64,000 nucleotides of DNA from Pseudomonas sp. SCA2728.1_7. GTDB taxonomy: Bacteria > Pseudomonadota > Gammaproteobacteria > Pseudomonadales > Pseudomonadaceae. The notes under the pieces were generated by a model. That model did no database searches, had not been told where the DNA came from, and saw only the letters and a program-made list of their open reading frames with translations. Numbering within the stretch: position 1 is the first letter of the stretch; each line of letters opens with the position of its first letter. Location of the stretch: contig NZ_CP073104.1 in assembly GCF_018138145.1 (NCBI RefSeq), positions 5,399,001 through 5,463,000 of the forward strand, written 5' to 3'. Of the stretch, positions 52,554-61,018 are shown piece by piece. The position numbers and the translations under genes are program-made.

Positions 52554-53872
52554 AGGTCTCATTTGCCTCTTGGGGAAACTATCCTCATGCCCCTCAGAAC
52601 GGTCATCCCTGCCAGTGGCAAGCCGATGTGGGGCCGCAGTGGCAGCGGTTGATCGAGGCCCACGGCACAACGTTGCCTTTCGGCAATGGCCGCAGCTATG
52701 GCGATAGCTGTCTGGCGGTCAGCGATCATGTGTTGCACCTACGCCCCCTGAATCGCTTTATCGAAACCGACTGGGAAAACGGTGAGATCTGCGCTGAGGC
52801 GGGCGTGACGCTGGGCGAGATTTTGCAACTGGCCATTCCCCGGGGCTGGTTTTTGCAAGTCACGCCCGGAACGCGGCATGTGACGCTGGGCGGGGCCGTG
52901 GCCAATGATGTGCATGGCAAGAATCACCACCGTTGCGGCACGTTTGCCGGTTCACTGGTGTGTTTCGGTCTGCACCGCTCCGTACAAGCACCGATGCTCT
53001 GTTCGCCGACGATAAATCCACAGTGGTTTGCTGCCACCATCGGCGGGCTGGGCCTGACGGGCGTGATCACCTGGGTGCGCATCCGTCTGCGCAGGATTCA
53101 GTCCAGCTTGATCGACAGTACTCGGGTGCGTTTTGACTGTCTGGATGACTTCTTTGCCCTGTCGGCGGACATGGATGCGCGGTATGAATACAGCGCCGCG
53201 TGGATCGATTGCCTGGCCAAGAACAGCGCCCGTGGGCGCGGATGCTTTACGGCTGGTGATCATTGCACATCGGGGCCGCTTGAGGTCGTGGCGCCACATT
53301 CGTTGCCTGTACCGATGCGTTCTCCGGTATCGCTAATCAATCCGTTCACCTTGAAACTGTTCAACCGTCATTACTGGCAACAGCAACCGCAACCGCCGAC
53401 CCGACACTATCGAACGGTTGCCTACAGCCCGTTTTTCTATCCGCTGGATCGTATCGAGAACTGGAATCGTCTCTACGGACGCAGAGGTTTCCAGCAGTTT
53501 CAGTGCGTTTTGCCGGCACCGATGGCGGCAGCGGCACTTGCCGAATTACTCAAGTCGATTGCGCGTAGCGGTAGCGGCTCCTTCCTCGCGGTGCTCAAGC
53601 GTTGCGGCGATATTGCGTCGCCAGGATGGCTTTCCTTTCCCATGCCGGGTACTTCATTGGCGCTGGATTTTCCGCAGAGCAGTGAGCTGACGAAAACGCT
53701 TCTGCCGCGTCTCGATGCCATAGTCCGGGAAGCGGGGGGGCGCTTGTATCCGGCCAAGGACGCGCACATGAGTGGCAGTGATTTTCGCCAGGCCTATCCC
53801 GCCTGGGAGCAGCTGGAAGCGATGCGCGACCCGGCCCTGATCTCTCGTTTTTGGCAGCGAGTCATTCGATGA
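52550..53872 (+). CDS. DprE1-like FAD oxidoreductase
   Basis: A 440-residue FAD-linked oxidase of the DprE1 type, which oxidises C2 of polyprenyl-phospho-ribose. Conserved are NGRSYGDSCL, GGAVANDVHGKNHH (FAD-binding), GGLGLTGVITWV and GGRLYPAKDAH, whose K403 matches the catalytic Lys418 of M. tuberculosis DprE1. At the position of Cys387, the target of benzothiazinones, the protein has A371 (SLALDFP). No signal peptide. ATGA overlaps on both sides place it in a tight operon with UbiA and the SDR. Confidence 0.88.
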   Translation: MKVSFASWGNYPHAPQNGHPCQWQADVGPQWQRLIEAHGTTLPFGNGRSYGDSCLAVSDHVLHLRPLNRFIETDWENGEICAEAGVTLGEILQLAIPRGWFLQVTPGTRHVTLGGAVANDVHGKNHHRCGTFAGSLVCFGLHRSVQAPMLCSPTINPQWFAATIGGLGLTGVITWVRIRLRRIQSSLIDSTRVRFDCLDDFFALSADMDARYEYSAAWIDCLAKNSARGRGCFTAGDHCTSGPLEVVAPHSLPVPMRSPVSLINPFTLKLFNRHYWQQQPQPPTRHYRTVAYSPFFYPLDRIENWNRLYGRRGFQQFQCVLPAPMAAAALAELLKSIARSGSGSFLAVLKRCGDIASPGWLSFPMPGTSLALDFPQSSELTKTLLPRLDAIVREAGGRLYPAKDAHMSGSDFRQAYPAWEQLEAMRDPALISRFWQRVIR

Positions 53873-54609
53873 GAAAAATACTAATTGTGGGCGCCACGTC
53901 GGCGATTGCTTGCGCTTGCGCGCGATTGTGGGCGGCAGATCGGAGCGAATTGTTCCTGGTCGCCAGGGATGCGCAAAAGCTCCAGCAAACCTGCGCCGAT
54001 CTGCAGGCCCGAGGTGCCAGAGCGGTAACCACGTACGTCATGGACGCCAGTGATATCGCCGCACATTCGCTCATGTACGAGAAATGCCTGGCGACGTTGC
54101 AGACGGTGGATATCTGTCTGGTCGCCTACGGTTCCTTACCGGATCAGTCGGCATGCGAACAGAGTGTTGAGCAAGCGATGGAGCAGTTCGCCAATAACGG
54201 CAGTTCAATGATGGCCCTGTTGACGCTGTTGGCTAACCGCATGGCTGCCCGGCAGCACGGCACACTGGCGGTTATTTCCTCGGTTGCCGGGGATCGCGGG
54301 CGACCTTCCAATTACCTGTACGGCGCGGCCAAGGCCGCGGTGTCAACGTTCTGCGAAGGCTTGCGGGCGCGCTTGTTCAAGTCAGGTGTGCATGTGATCA
54401 CCATCAAGCCCGGGTTTGTCGATACGCCCATGACCCGGGAACTGGCGTTGCCAGCCTTGCTGGTGGCACAACCGGACGCCGTCGCTCGGCGAATTGTTGC
54501 AGGCATTGATCGTCGGGTTGCGGTGTTGTACGTGCCGGGATTCTGGAGGGTGATCATGTGGATAATCAGGGCCATACCGCAGCCGCTATTCAAAAGGCTG
54601 AACCTGTGA
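53869..54609 (+). CDS. DprE2-like short-chain dehydrogenase
   Basis: A 246-residue SDR. The nucleotide-binding motif is GATSAIACACARLW, with the last glycine of the usual GxxxGIG replaced. The active Ser is in VISSVAGDRG and the YxxxK pair in YLYGAAKAAV. The C-terminus is amphipathic (YVPGFWRVIMWIIRAI), which could hold it at the membrane. DprE2 reduces the keto intermediate from DprE1 to give polyprenyl-phospho-arabinose. ATG 53869 overlaps the upstream stop (ATGA). Confidence 0.85.
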   Translation: MRKILIVGATSAIACACARLWAADRSELFLVARDAQKLQQTCADLQARGARAVTTYVMDASDIAAHSLMYEKCLATLQTVDICLVAYGSLPDQSACEQSVEQAMEQFANNGSSMMALLTLLANRMAARQHGTLAVISSVAGDRGRPSNYLYGAAKAAVSTFCEGLRARLFKSGVHVITIKPGFVDTPMTRELALPALLVAQPDAVARRIVAGIDRRVAVLYVPGFWRVIMWIIRAIPQPLFKRLNL

Positions 54610-55568
54610 ATCAGGCGCTGATGTTGTCCGGGTGGCGTTATCGGGTTTTGATCGGTTCGGTGATCTGCTCCGCCCTCGCTTATCTCGCTGTTTCCCTGTG
54701 GGGCGGGTGGGCGTCCGTGAGCGCGGCGGTCAGTCGAGTGGGCGGGTGGCAGGGCGGGCAGATCGTCGGCATGGTGTTGCTCGGCTACGGTCTGCGGTTC
54801 CTGCGTTGGCAGGTTTACCTCAATGCCTTGCGCCATCCGCTGCCGTGGCGGCCGAGCCTGAAAATCTATCTGGCCGGATTCGCCCTGACCACCACACCCG
54901 GCAAAGCCGGTGAAGCCCTGCGTGGCGTTTTGCTCAAACGCTGGGATGTGCCTTATGCACACAGTTTTGCTGCGTTGTTCAGTGAGCGGCTGGCGGACCT
55001 GCTGGCCATGGTCGGCCTGGCGTTGTTCGGCTTGAGCGCGCATCCCGAAGGTTTGTCGATAGTCGTCACGAGTCTGGTGTTGCTGGCTTGCGCCGGGATC
55101 TTGTTGATCTCGCCAGCCCTTGTCCGGGCGATCGATCGGCGCATCGATCAACGCCACGACGGGTTCTCCCGGTTACTGCGCCATGCCATCGAGGTGTTGC
55201 ACCAGTCGCGCCGCTGCCACACGCCACGCCGCCTGATCGTCACAACGCTGTTGAGCCTGCTGGCATGGGGACTTGAAGCGCTGGCGTTTTACTGGATCTT
55301 GCAGGCGATGGGCGCGGATGTGGGCCTGGCGTTTGCGCTATTCATTTATGCGGTGGCCATGTTGGCGGGGGCGTTGAGCTTCATGCCGGGTGGGCTGGGC
55401 AGCGCCGAGGCGGTGATGGTGGCTTTGCTGGTGTCGGGTGGGGTTGGGTTGCCGGATGCGATTGCGGCGACGGTGTTGTTGCGGTTGGTGACGTTGTGGC
55501 TGGCGGTGCTCTTGGGCAGCGTCGTTTTGACAAGCACTGCTGTGGAAACAATTCACGATGAAATCTAA
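54606..55568 (+). CDS. Lysylphosphatidylglycerol-synthase-TM family membrane protein
   Basis: A 320-residue polytopic protein of the LPG_synthase_TM (AglD/MprF N-terminal) type. Signatures are LGYGLRFLRWQVYL, TTTPGKAGEALRGVLLKRW, ERLADLLAMVGLALFG and FMPGGLGSAEAVMVALLV. Members are suspected lipid or lipid-linked-sugar translocases. GTG 54606 overlaps the SDR stop (GTGA) and has AAAAGG upstream, matching the four-base overlaps of the rest of the operon. A GTG at 54558 is less likely. Confidence 0.82.
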   Translation: MNQALMLSGWRYRVLIGSVICSALAYLAVSLWGGWASVSAAVSRVGGWQGGQIVGMVLLGYGLRFLRWQVYLNALRHPLPWRPSLKIYLAGFALTTTPGKAGEALRGVLLKRWDVPYAHSFAALFSERLADLLAMVGLALFGLSAHPEGLSIVVTSLVLLACAGILLISPALVRAIDRRIDQRHDGFSRLLRHAIEVLHQSRRCHTPRRLIVTTLLSLLAWGLEALAFYWILQAMGADVGLAFALFIYAVAMLAGALSFMPGGLGSAEAVMVALLVSGGVGLPDAIAATVLLRLVTLWLAVLLGSVVLTSTAVETIHDEI

Positions 55569-56988
55569 TCTTCGAAACGAGCGCTTACTGGGCTGTTTCT
55601 CTTTACTGATCGCTCTGTTGGTGGGTAGCTATTTGCGATTGCGTAACTTGACAGTCGATGCGTTATGGCTTGATGAGGTGTTCAGTGTGGCGACGAGCCA
55701 TCCAGATAACAGTTTCCTTGAAGTGTATCGGCGAACGCTGATAGATGTTCATCCCCCGCTGTACCAATTGGTGTTGTGGGTGTTTTATAAGGTGTTTGGG
55801 TTTGGAGAAATGGTCGGGAGGTATCTTTCTGTTGTTTTTGGCGTTCTGCTAATTCCGGTTGCGTATTTAAGTGGGCGGCAATTATTCAATGGAAGAGTTG
55901 GAGTGTTTGCTGCGTGGTTGGTGGCGATAAATTTTTATTTGATTACCTATTCGCAAGAAACGCGCTCCTATGAGTTGTTGGCGTTGTTGACAATGGTTTC
56001 TTTTTTTATGTTTGTGAAGGCAGTGCGAACAGTCGCGGTGTTGCCCGTTGCTGGTTATTCATTGGTGGCTGCATTAGTTGTAAATACTCACTATTTTGGT
56101 TTTTTGGTAGTCGCTTCTCAGGCATTGTTTGTGGTTTGTAAGTTGTTTGAGGTCTCATTTAATAAAAGGATTTTTTATCGGTTTGGCATGGCCGCGATTT
56201 TTATAATGATTAGTCTCTCGCCACATGTTTCCTTTGTGCTGGAGAATTTTAACCGACAAGGGTTTTGGATACCTAGTCCCAATGACCTGTTTTTTATCGA
56301 GCTGTTTTATTTGTACTTTGGAAGCTTGTCCTTGGCTGCCATATTTTCTGCGCTTTTATTGGCAGCGCTCACTCGATTAGGGAGCGACGAGCAAAATCGC
56401 GAAGTACTTAGATTGTTTGTTTTCTGGTTTGTTGTGTGTGCCATGCTTCCTTACATGCGCTCACTGTATTTTCAACCCGTGTTGACGATGCGAAGTTTGA
56501 TTGTTTTGCTTCCGGGTCTTCTGATATTGCTCGCTTATGGCTTGAGTTTGATTAGGGATGGATGGATCAGGGGAGGGGTTGCGGTGGTTGTTCTGTGCTT
56601 TTCAATGACACCCTTGTATACCGATTACAAACCTGAATCTACTTTTGAGAATCAATTGAAGCCTGTCAGTCAGATGCGTGATCTGATTCAAGAATTAATC
56701 AATGAGCAGATTGAAGCTCCTTTGTATTCCAGGCAGTACATAGAGTTTGGTCAGTACTTTAAATTGTTAGGGTCGTCAATTGAGATAAAGCGCGAAGAAG
56801 ACTTGCTAAACGATTTGAAGTCCTCGCAACCACCTGCAGTTTTTTATCTTCTCGCTAGCCGCGGTATTCCCCTGCCTGACGACGTATTACTGAAGCGGTA
56901 TAACGTTGTAATGGTAGGTGAAAGGAGAGACGGCGATTCACTGGCCGTTGAGTATCGAACAGCTCCCGATAGCTCTGTAAAAAAGTGA
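55558..56988 (+). CDS. GT39-family membrane glycosyltransferase
   Basis: A 476-residue GT-C enzyme with about ten helices. LRNLTVDALWLDEVFSVATS holds the catalytic acidic residues of the first periplasmic loop (DE), followed by TLIDVHPPLYQLVLWVF, the DxHPPLY motif of GT39/ArnT-like enzymes. These use polyprenyl-phosphate sugars. The gene is visibly more AT-rich than its neighbours (for example GATTGTTTGTTTTCTGGTTT near 56411-56430) and overlaps the previous gene by 11 bases. It may therefore have been acquired separately, bringing a new acceptor specificity to the locus. Confidence 0.85.
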   Translation: MKSNLRNERLLGCFSLLIALLVGSYLRLRNLTVDALWLDEVFSVATSHPDNSFLEVYRRTLIDVHPPLYQLVLWVFYKVFGFGEMVGRYLSVVFGVLLIPVAYLSGRQLFNGRVGVFAAWLVAINFYLITYSQETRSYELLALLTMVSFFMFVKAVRTVAVLPVAGYSLVAALVVNTHYFGFLVVASQALFVVCKLFEVSFNKRIFYRFGMAAIFIMISLSPHVSFVLENFNRQGFWIPSPNDLFFIELFYLYFGSLSLAAIFSALLLAALTRLGSDEQNREVLRLFVFWFVVCAMLPYMRSLYFQPVLTMRSLIVLLPGLLILLAYGLSLIRDGWIRGGVAVVVLCFSMTPLYTDYKPESTFENQLKPVSQMRDLIQELINEQIEAPLYSRQYIEFGQYFKLLGSSIEIKREEDLLNDLKSSQPPAVFYLLASRGIPLPDDVLLKRYNVVMVGERRDGDSLAVEYRTAPDSSVKK

Positions 56989-57036
56989 GGGGGGGGCAAG
57001 CTGCCACACCAGAAGTGAGGCAGCCGGTGAATAAAA

Positions 57037-58656
57037 TCAGGCCGCCGCCACTTCCTGCGGCTCAAAACTGTCCGCCCGCGCCATCTGCCACATCCGCGAA
57101 TAGAACTCGCCATTCACTTCTCCGGTGAGCAATTCCCCCGGTTTCAGGAACACGTGCAACTGCGAAAACAGTTTGATCTCGGTCGCCGACATGCGTCGCA
57201 CCAGATGCTTGGCCGACAGTTGTGATGGATGTTCCAGCCCGGCTGCGGCGAGCATTTCCGCCAGCGCCTTCAGCGTATTGCGGTGGAAGTTGAACACGCG
57301 CTGCGCCTTGTCCGGCACCACCAGCGCACGTTGGCGCAAGGCATCCTGAGTCGCCACACCGGTCGGGCATTTGTTGGTGTGGCAGCTTTGCGACTGGATG
57401 CAGCCGATGGCGAACATGAAGCCGCGTGCGGAGTTGGCCCAGTCGGCACCGATGGCCAGTACGCTAGCGATGTCGAAGGCGCTGACGATCTTGCCGCTGG
57501 CGCCGAGTTTGATCTTGTCACGCAGGTTCAGGCCGACCAGCGTGTTGTGGACAAACAGCAGGCCTTCGCGCATCGGTACGCCGATGTGGTCGGTGAACTC
57601 GACCGGTGCGGCGCCGGTGCCACCTTCCTTGCCATCGACGACGATGAAGTCGGGAAGGATGCCGGTTTCCAGCATGGCTTTGGCGATGCCCATGAACTCC
57701 CACGGATGGCCGAGGCAGAACTTGAAACCCACCGGTTTGCCGCCGGACAGTTCACGCAGTTGCTGGATGAACTGCATCATTTCGATCGGCGTGGAAAACG
57801 CGCTGTGGCGTGACGGCGACACGCAGTCTTCGCCCATCAGGATCCCACGGGTTTCGGCGATTTCCTGGGTGACTTTGTGCTTGGGCAGGATGCCGCCGTG
57901 GCCGGGTTTGGCGCCCTGGCTCATCTTGATTTCGATCATCCGCACTTGCGGATTCTGCGCTTGGGTGGCGAAGCGTTCCGGGTCGAAACGGCCGTCGCTG
58001 GTGCGGCAACCGAAGTAGCCGCTGCCCAGTTCCCAGGTCAGGTCGCCGCCGTGTTCGCGGTGATACGGGCTGATGCTGCCTTCGCCGGTATCGTGGGCGA
58101 AGTTGCCGAGTTTTGCGCCTTGATTGAGTGCGCGAATGGCGTTGGCGCTGAGCGAGCCGAAGCTCATCGCCGAGATGTTGAACACCGACGCCGAGTACGG
58201 CTGGCTGCACTGCGGGCCGCCGACGGTGACGCGGAAACTGCTCGGGTCGCTCAGTGGCGCCGGGCGCATCGAGTGGCCGATGAATTCGAATCCGGATTGA
58301 TAGACATCGATCAGCGTGCCGAACGGCTTGTCAGCGGTTTCGTTTTTCGCTCGCGAATAGACCAGCGAACGCTGCGCGCGGGAGAAGGGCAGGGCATCAC
58401 TGTCGGACTCCAGCAGGTACTGACGGATCTCCGGGCGGATGCCTTCGACCAGATAACGGATATTGCCGAGGATCGGGTAATTACGGCGTACGGCGTGCGG
58501 GCTTTGCAGCAGGTCGAACAGACCGATCAGGCTCAGTACGCCGGTGACCGCAGTGATCGGCCACAGCCAGTCATGTTCGAGGAAAGGCAGGCTGGCGAGG
58601 GTAAATATCACGCAGACGGCAAAGAAGGCGTAGCGGCTCAGGAGTGACAGGCTCAT
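57037..58656 (-). CDS. FMN-binding glutamate-synthase-like protein
   Basis: A 539-residue membrane-anchored protein. Two hydrophobic segments lie at the N-terminus (LSRYAFFAVCVIFTLASLPF and WPITAVTGVLSLIGLF). The rest is the GltB central/FMN domain: FNISAMSFGSLSANAI, GHGGILPKHKV, VDGKEGGTGAAP and the 3Fe-4S motif GCIQSQSCHTNKCPTG. It lacks the glutamine amidotransferase domain of true GltB, so another nitrogen donor or reaction is likely. AAGGAAA precedes ATG 58656. Convergent with the GT39 gene. Confidence 0.88.
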   Translation of the reverse strand: MSLSLLSRYAFFAVCVIFTLASLPFLEHDWLWPITAVTGVLSLIGLFDLLQSPHAVRRNYPILGNIRYLVEGIRPEIRQYLLESDSDALPFSRAQRSLVYSRAKNETADKPFGTLIDVYQSGFEFIGHSMRPAPLSDPSSFRVTVGGPQCSQPYSASVFNISAMSFGSLSANAIRALNQGAKLGNFAHDTGEGSISPYHREHGGDLTWELGSGYFGCRTSDGRFDPERFATQAQNPQVRMIEIKMSQGAKPGHGGILPKHKVTQEIAETRGILMGEDCVSPSRHSAFSTPIEMMQFIQQLRELSGGKPVGFKFCLGHPWEFMGIAKAMLETGILPDFIVVDGKEGGTGAAPVEFTDHIGVPMREGLLFVHNTLVGLNLRDKIKLGASGKIVSAFDIASVLAIGADWANSARGFMFAIGCIQSQSCHTNKCPTGVATQDALRQRALVVPDKAQRVFNFHRNTLKALAEMLAAAGLEHPSQLSAKHLVRRMSATEIKLFSQLHVFLKPGELLTGEVNGEFYSRMWQMARADSFEPQEVAAA

Positions 58657-58717
58657 ACGGTTTCCTTGGTTCGGACTCGGAATAATCAGCGAAGATTCAG
58701 GGATAAACACATTCCCC

Positions 58718-58806
58718 TGTAGGAGTGAGCCTGCTCGCGATAGCGGTATATCAGCTACAAATGATTTGACTGACCCGACGCCATCGCGAGCAGGCTCACT
58801 CCTACA
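58718..58806. repeat. REPIN
   Basis: TGTAGGAGTGAGCCTGCTCG and CGAGCAGGCTCACTCCTACA bound an 89-base element between the glutamate-synthase-like gene and the LuxR-type regulator. Here the second inner arm reads GACGCCATCG instead of ACCGCTATCG, so the inner stem is imperfect. Confidence 0.9.
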
Positions 58807-58827
58807 TGAGGCAACTTCACCAAACGA

Positions 58828-59628
58828 TCAGGCGTTTTGTGCCTGAAGAAAAATCGAAAACAGCTCGGACTGGGATTTGATTCCCAGCTTGCTGTACATG
58901 TGTTTCTTATGGACTTTCACGGTTTCTACGGAGATTTCCAGCTTACGGGCGATTTCTTTACTGGAGCAACCGCTGAGCATCAAACGCCCTACATCCAGCT
59001 CACGGGCGGTCAGTTGCGCACCTTTGAGTTGTTGCACCGACGCTTCCAGTTGCACCCTCCAGTCTGCCCGGACAGGGGCGGCGGCGAGGGCCACGGTTTC
59101 GTTGATCTCATAGGGCAATCGTTGGCGCAGCAGGCCCAGCACCCAAGGCTGGATCAATGACAGCAACGCGATATGTTCGCCAGTGAAACGTTTTTCACTG
59201 CCCAGTGACAGGCACAGCGTGCGATCGCCTTCGAGCTGACAATTGAACTGGATTTCGTCGGCCACGACATTCAGACGAAAGTATCGCTGGTAATACTCGG
59301 TCAGTTCGAAATGCTCCGGCGCCACCTCGGACAAGCGATACAGACCGGTGCGCGTTTGCTCGCGGCAGGCGATGTAGAACGGATCAAGCAGGTACAGGCC
59401 ACGCAGATAATCCTGAAACAACGGGTCAGGGCTGCCGTCTGCGCCCGGGCATTCGGCAAAGACTTGCGGGTGTTGATCGGCGCTGAACAGCAGCACCACC
59501 CAGCTATCGAACGGCACGTATTGGTCGAGCAAACGCACCAGTTGCGCCCAGAAATTCGGCTTGTCGAGCGCGTCGATCAGTTGCCCGACGGCGCGGTGCC
59601 AGGTGATGTCGTCAAACGAAAGTGTCAT
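58828..59628 (-). CDS. LuxR-type HTH regulator
   Basis: A 266-residue regulator. The N-terminal 190 residues form a GAF/PAS-like sensor with no receiver-domain Asp pattern. The C-terminal LuxR HTH reads LTARELDVGRLMLSGCSSKE, then IARKLEISVETVKVHKKHMY and KLGIKSQSELFSIFL. It is divergent from the nitrilase-family gene 126 bases away, so local control of the hydrolase and perhaps the downstream permease is likely. The inducer is unknown. Confidence 0.85.
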   Translation of the reverse strand: MTLSFDDITWHRAVGQLIDALDKPNFWAQLVRLLDQYVPFDSWVVLLFSADQHPQVFAECPGADGSPDPLFQDYLRGLYLLDPFYIACREQTRTGLYRLSEVAPEHFELTEYYQRYFRLNVVADEIQFNCQLEGDRTLCLSLGSEKRFTGEHIALLSLIQPWVLGLLRQRLPYEINETVALAAAPVRADWRVQLEASVQQLKGAQLTARELDVGRLMLSGCSSKEIARKLEISVETVKVHKKHMYSKLGIKSQSELFSIFLQAQNA

Positions 59629-59754
59629 CGATCTACCCCTATCGGGTTACCCCGGCCGCGTAATTCCCTGGCCGCTCGCTTGCTGCGCATACTGGCCCAC
59701 AGACAGCCACCGGGCAATCTTTCCGCGCCCGCCGCTCATAACAAGGGAATCCCC

Positions 59755-60576
59755 ATGAAAGTCGAACTCGCCCAACTGGCGGGCCGTGACAATGCCACGG
59801 CATATAACCTCGAACGCGCACTCGCAGCGATTGCCGCGTGCGCGACCGACACGCAATTGATCGTTTTCCCGGAGACCCACTTGATGGGCTTCCCGACGGC
59901 CGAGACCGTCGCGCAAACCGCCGAACCCCTCGACGGCCCGACCGTCAGCGCGGTGCTGGCCGCAGCGCGCGAACGCAATATCGCCGTGGTGATCGGCATG
60001 GCCGAGAACGACCACGGGCGCTTCTACAACACCACGCTGCTGATCACCCCTGAAGGTATTGCCCTGAAATACCGCAAGACGCATTTGTGGGCGTCGGATC
60101 GTGGCGTGTTCGAGGCCGGCGACCGCTATGCCACCTGTGAGTGGAACGGTGTGCGCGTTGGCTTGCTGATTTGCTACGACATCGAGTTTCCGGAGTCGGC
60201 CCGTGCCCTCGCGCAACTGGGTGCCGAGTTGCTCATCGTGACCAACGGCAACATGGACCCATACGCATCGACTCACCGCACCGCGATCATGGCCCGTGCT
60301 CAGGAGAATCAGGCGTTTGCGCTGATGGTCAATCGTGTGGAAGCGGGGGACGACGGTTTGGTGTTCGCGGGTGGCAGTGCGCTGGTCGATCCACTGGGGA
60401 CGTTGCTGTTCGAGGCCGGGCGGGAAGAAGGGACGTTCAGCGTTGAGCTGGATTTCGACCGGTTAGAGATTGCGCGCAGGGATTACCGCTATCTGGATGA
60501 TCAGCGTTTGAAGTTGCCGGGGGAGGTGGTGGAGCGCGGCGATGGTGTTCGTGAGTTGTTGATTCCACGCCGTTGA
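59755..60576 (+). CDS. Carbon-nitrogen hydrolase (nitrilase superfamily)
   Basis: A 273-residue cytoplasmic amidase-like enzyme. The catalytic triad is visible: Glu in VFPETHLMGFP, Lys in LKYRKTHLW and Cys in GLLICYDIEFPESAR. These hydrolyse amides or nitriles without metal. Length is normal. AAGGGAAT precedes ATG 59755. Next to an APC permease and a LuxR regulator, it probably takes part in catabolism of an imported amine or amide, but the substrate is not evident. Confidence 0.9.
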   Translation: MKVELAQLAGRDNATAYNLERALAAIAACATDTQLIVFPETHLMGFPTAETVAQTAEPLDGPTVSAVLAAARERNIAVVIGMAENDHGRFYNTTLLITPEGIALKYRKTHLWASDRGVFEAGDRYATCEWNGVRVGLLICYDIEFPESARALAQLGAELLIVTNGNMDPYASTHRTAIMARAQENQAFALMVNRVEAGDDGLVFAGGSALVDPLGTLLFEAGREEGTFSVELDFDRLEIARRDYRYLDDQRLKLPGEVVERGDGVRELLIPRR

Positions 60577-60582
60577 CCGCTG

Positions 60583-60902
60583 CCCTCACCCTAGCCCTCT
60601 CCCGGAGGGAGAGGGGACTGACCGAGCTGATTGTTCGAGGTACGCCGACCTGAAATACCGAGTCGCACTCAGGATCTGAAACTGCGAGTTCAAGTCGAAC
60701 TCAGGATTTGAAACTGCGAGTTCAAGTCGAACTCAGGATCTGAAACTGCGAGTTCAAGTCGTACTCAGGATTTGCAATTGCGAGTTCAAGTCGTACTCAG
60801 GATTTGAAACTGCGAATTCAAGTCGAACTCAGGATTTGAAACCCACGGAGATCTGCTCCCTTTCCCCTCGCCCCCTTGGGGGAGAGGGCTGGGGTGAGGG
60901 GG
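60583..60902. repeat. Fourth CCCTCACCCTAGCCC element with internal 32-base tandem repeat
   Basis: The arms CCCTCACCCTAGCCCTCTCC and GGGAGAGGGCTGGGGTGAGG enclose GGGGACTGACCGAGC and a core expanded as a minisatellite. ACTCAGGAT starts at 60667, 60699, 60731, 60763, 60795 and 60827, an exact 32-base period through 60842. Each unit holds GAGTTC/GAACTC (or GTACTC) arms. Units differ by only a few bases. The rest of the gap up to 61018 holds only the permease ribosome-binding region. Confidence 0.9.
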
Positions 60903-61018
60903 AAAAGATTTCAAGTCGAACATAAAAATCAGCAACACCCGAGAACAAAAAAAAGAACCGAAACATTCGCCGAACTCGGCTCTGCCATAAATCCAATAAA
61001 ATTCGGAGTAAGTCGCCC

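Noticed and set aside
56989..56997. Run of G after the GT39 stop as a phase-variable tract
   Set aside because: It lies outside coding sequence, between two converging genes, so length changes would not alter a protein.
60667..60842. Regular 32-base repeats that look like a CRISPR array
   Set aside because: The units are contiguous with no variable spacers between them, and no cas genes are in the window.
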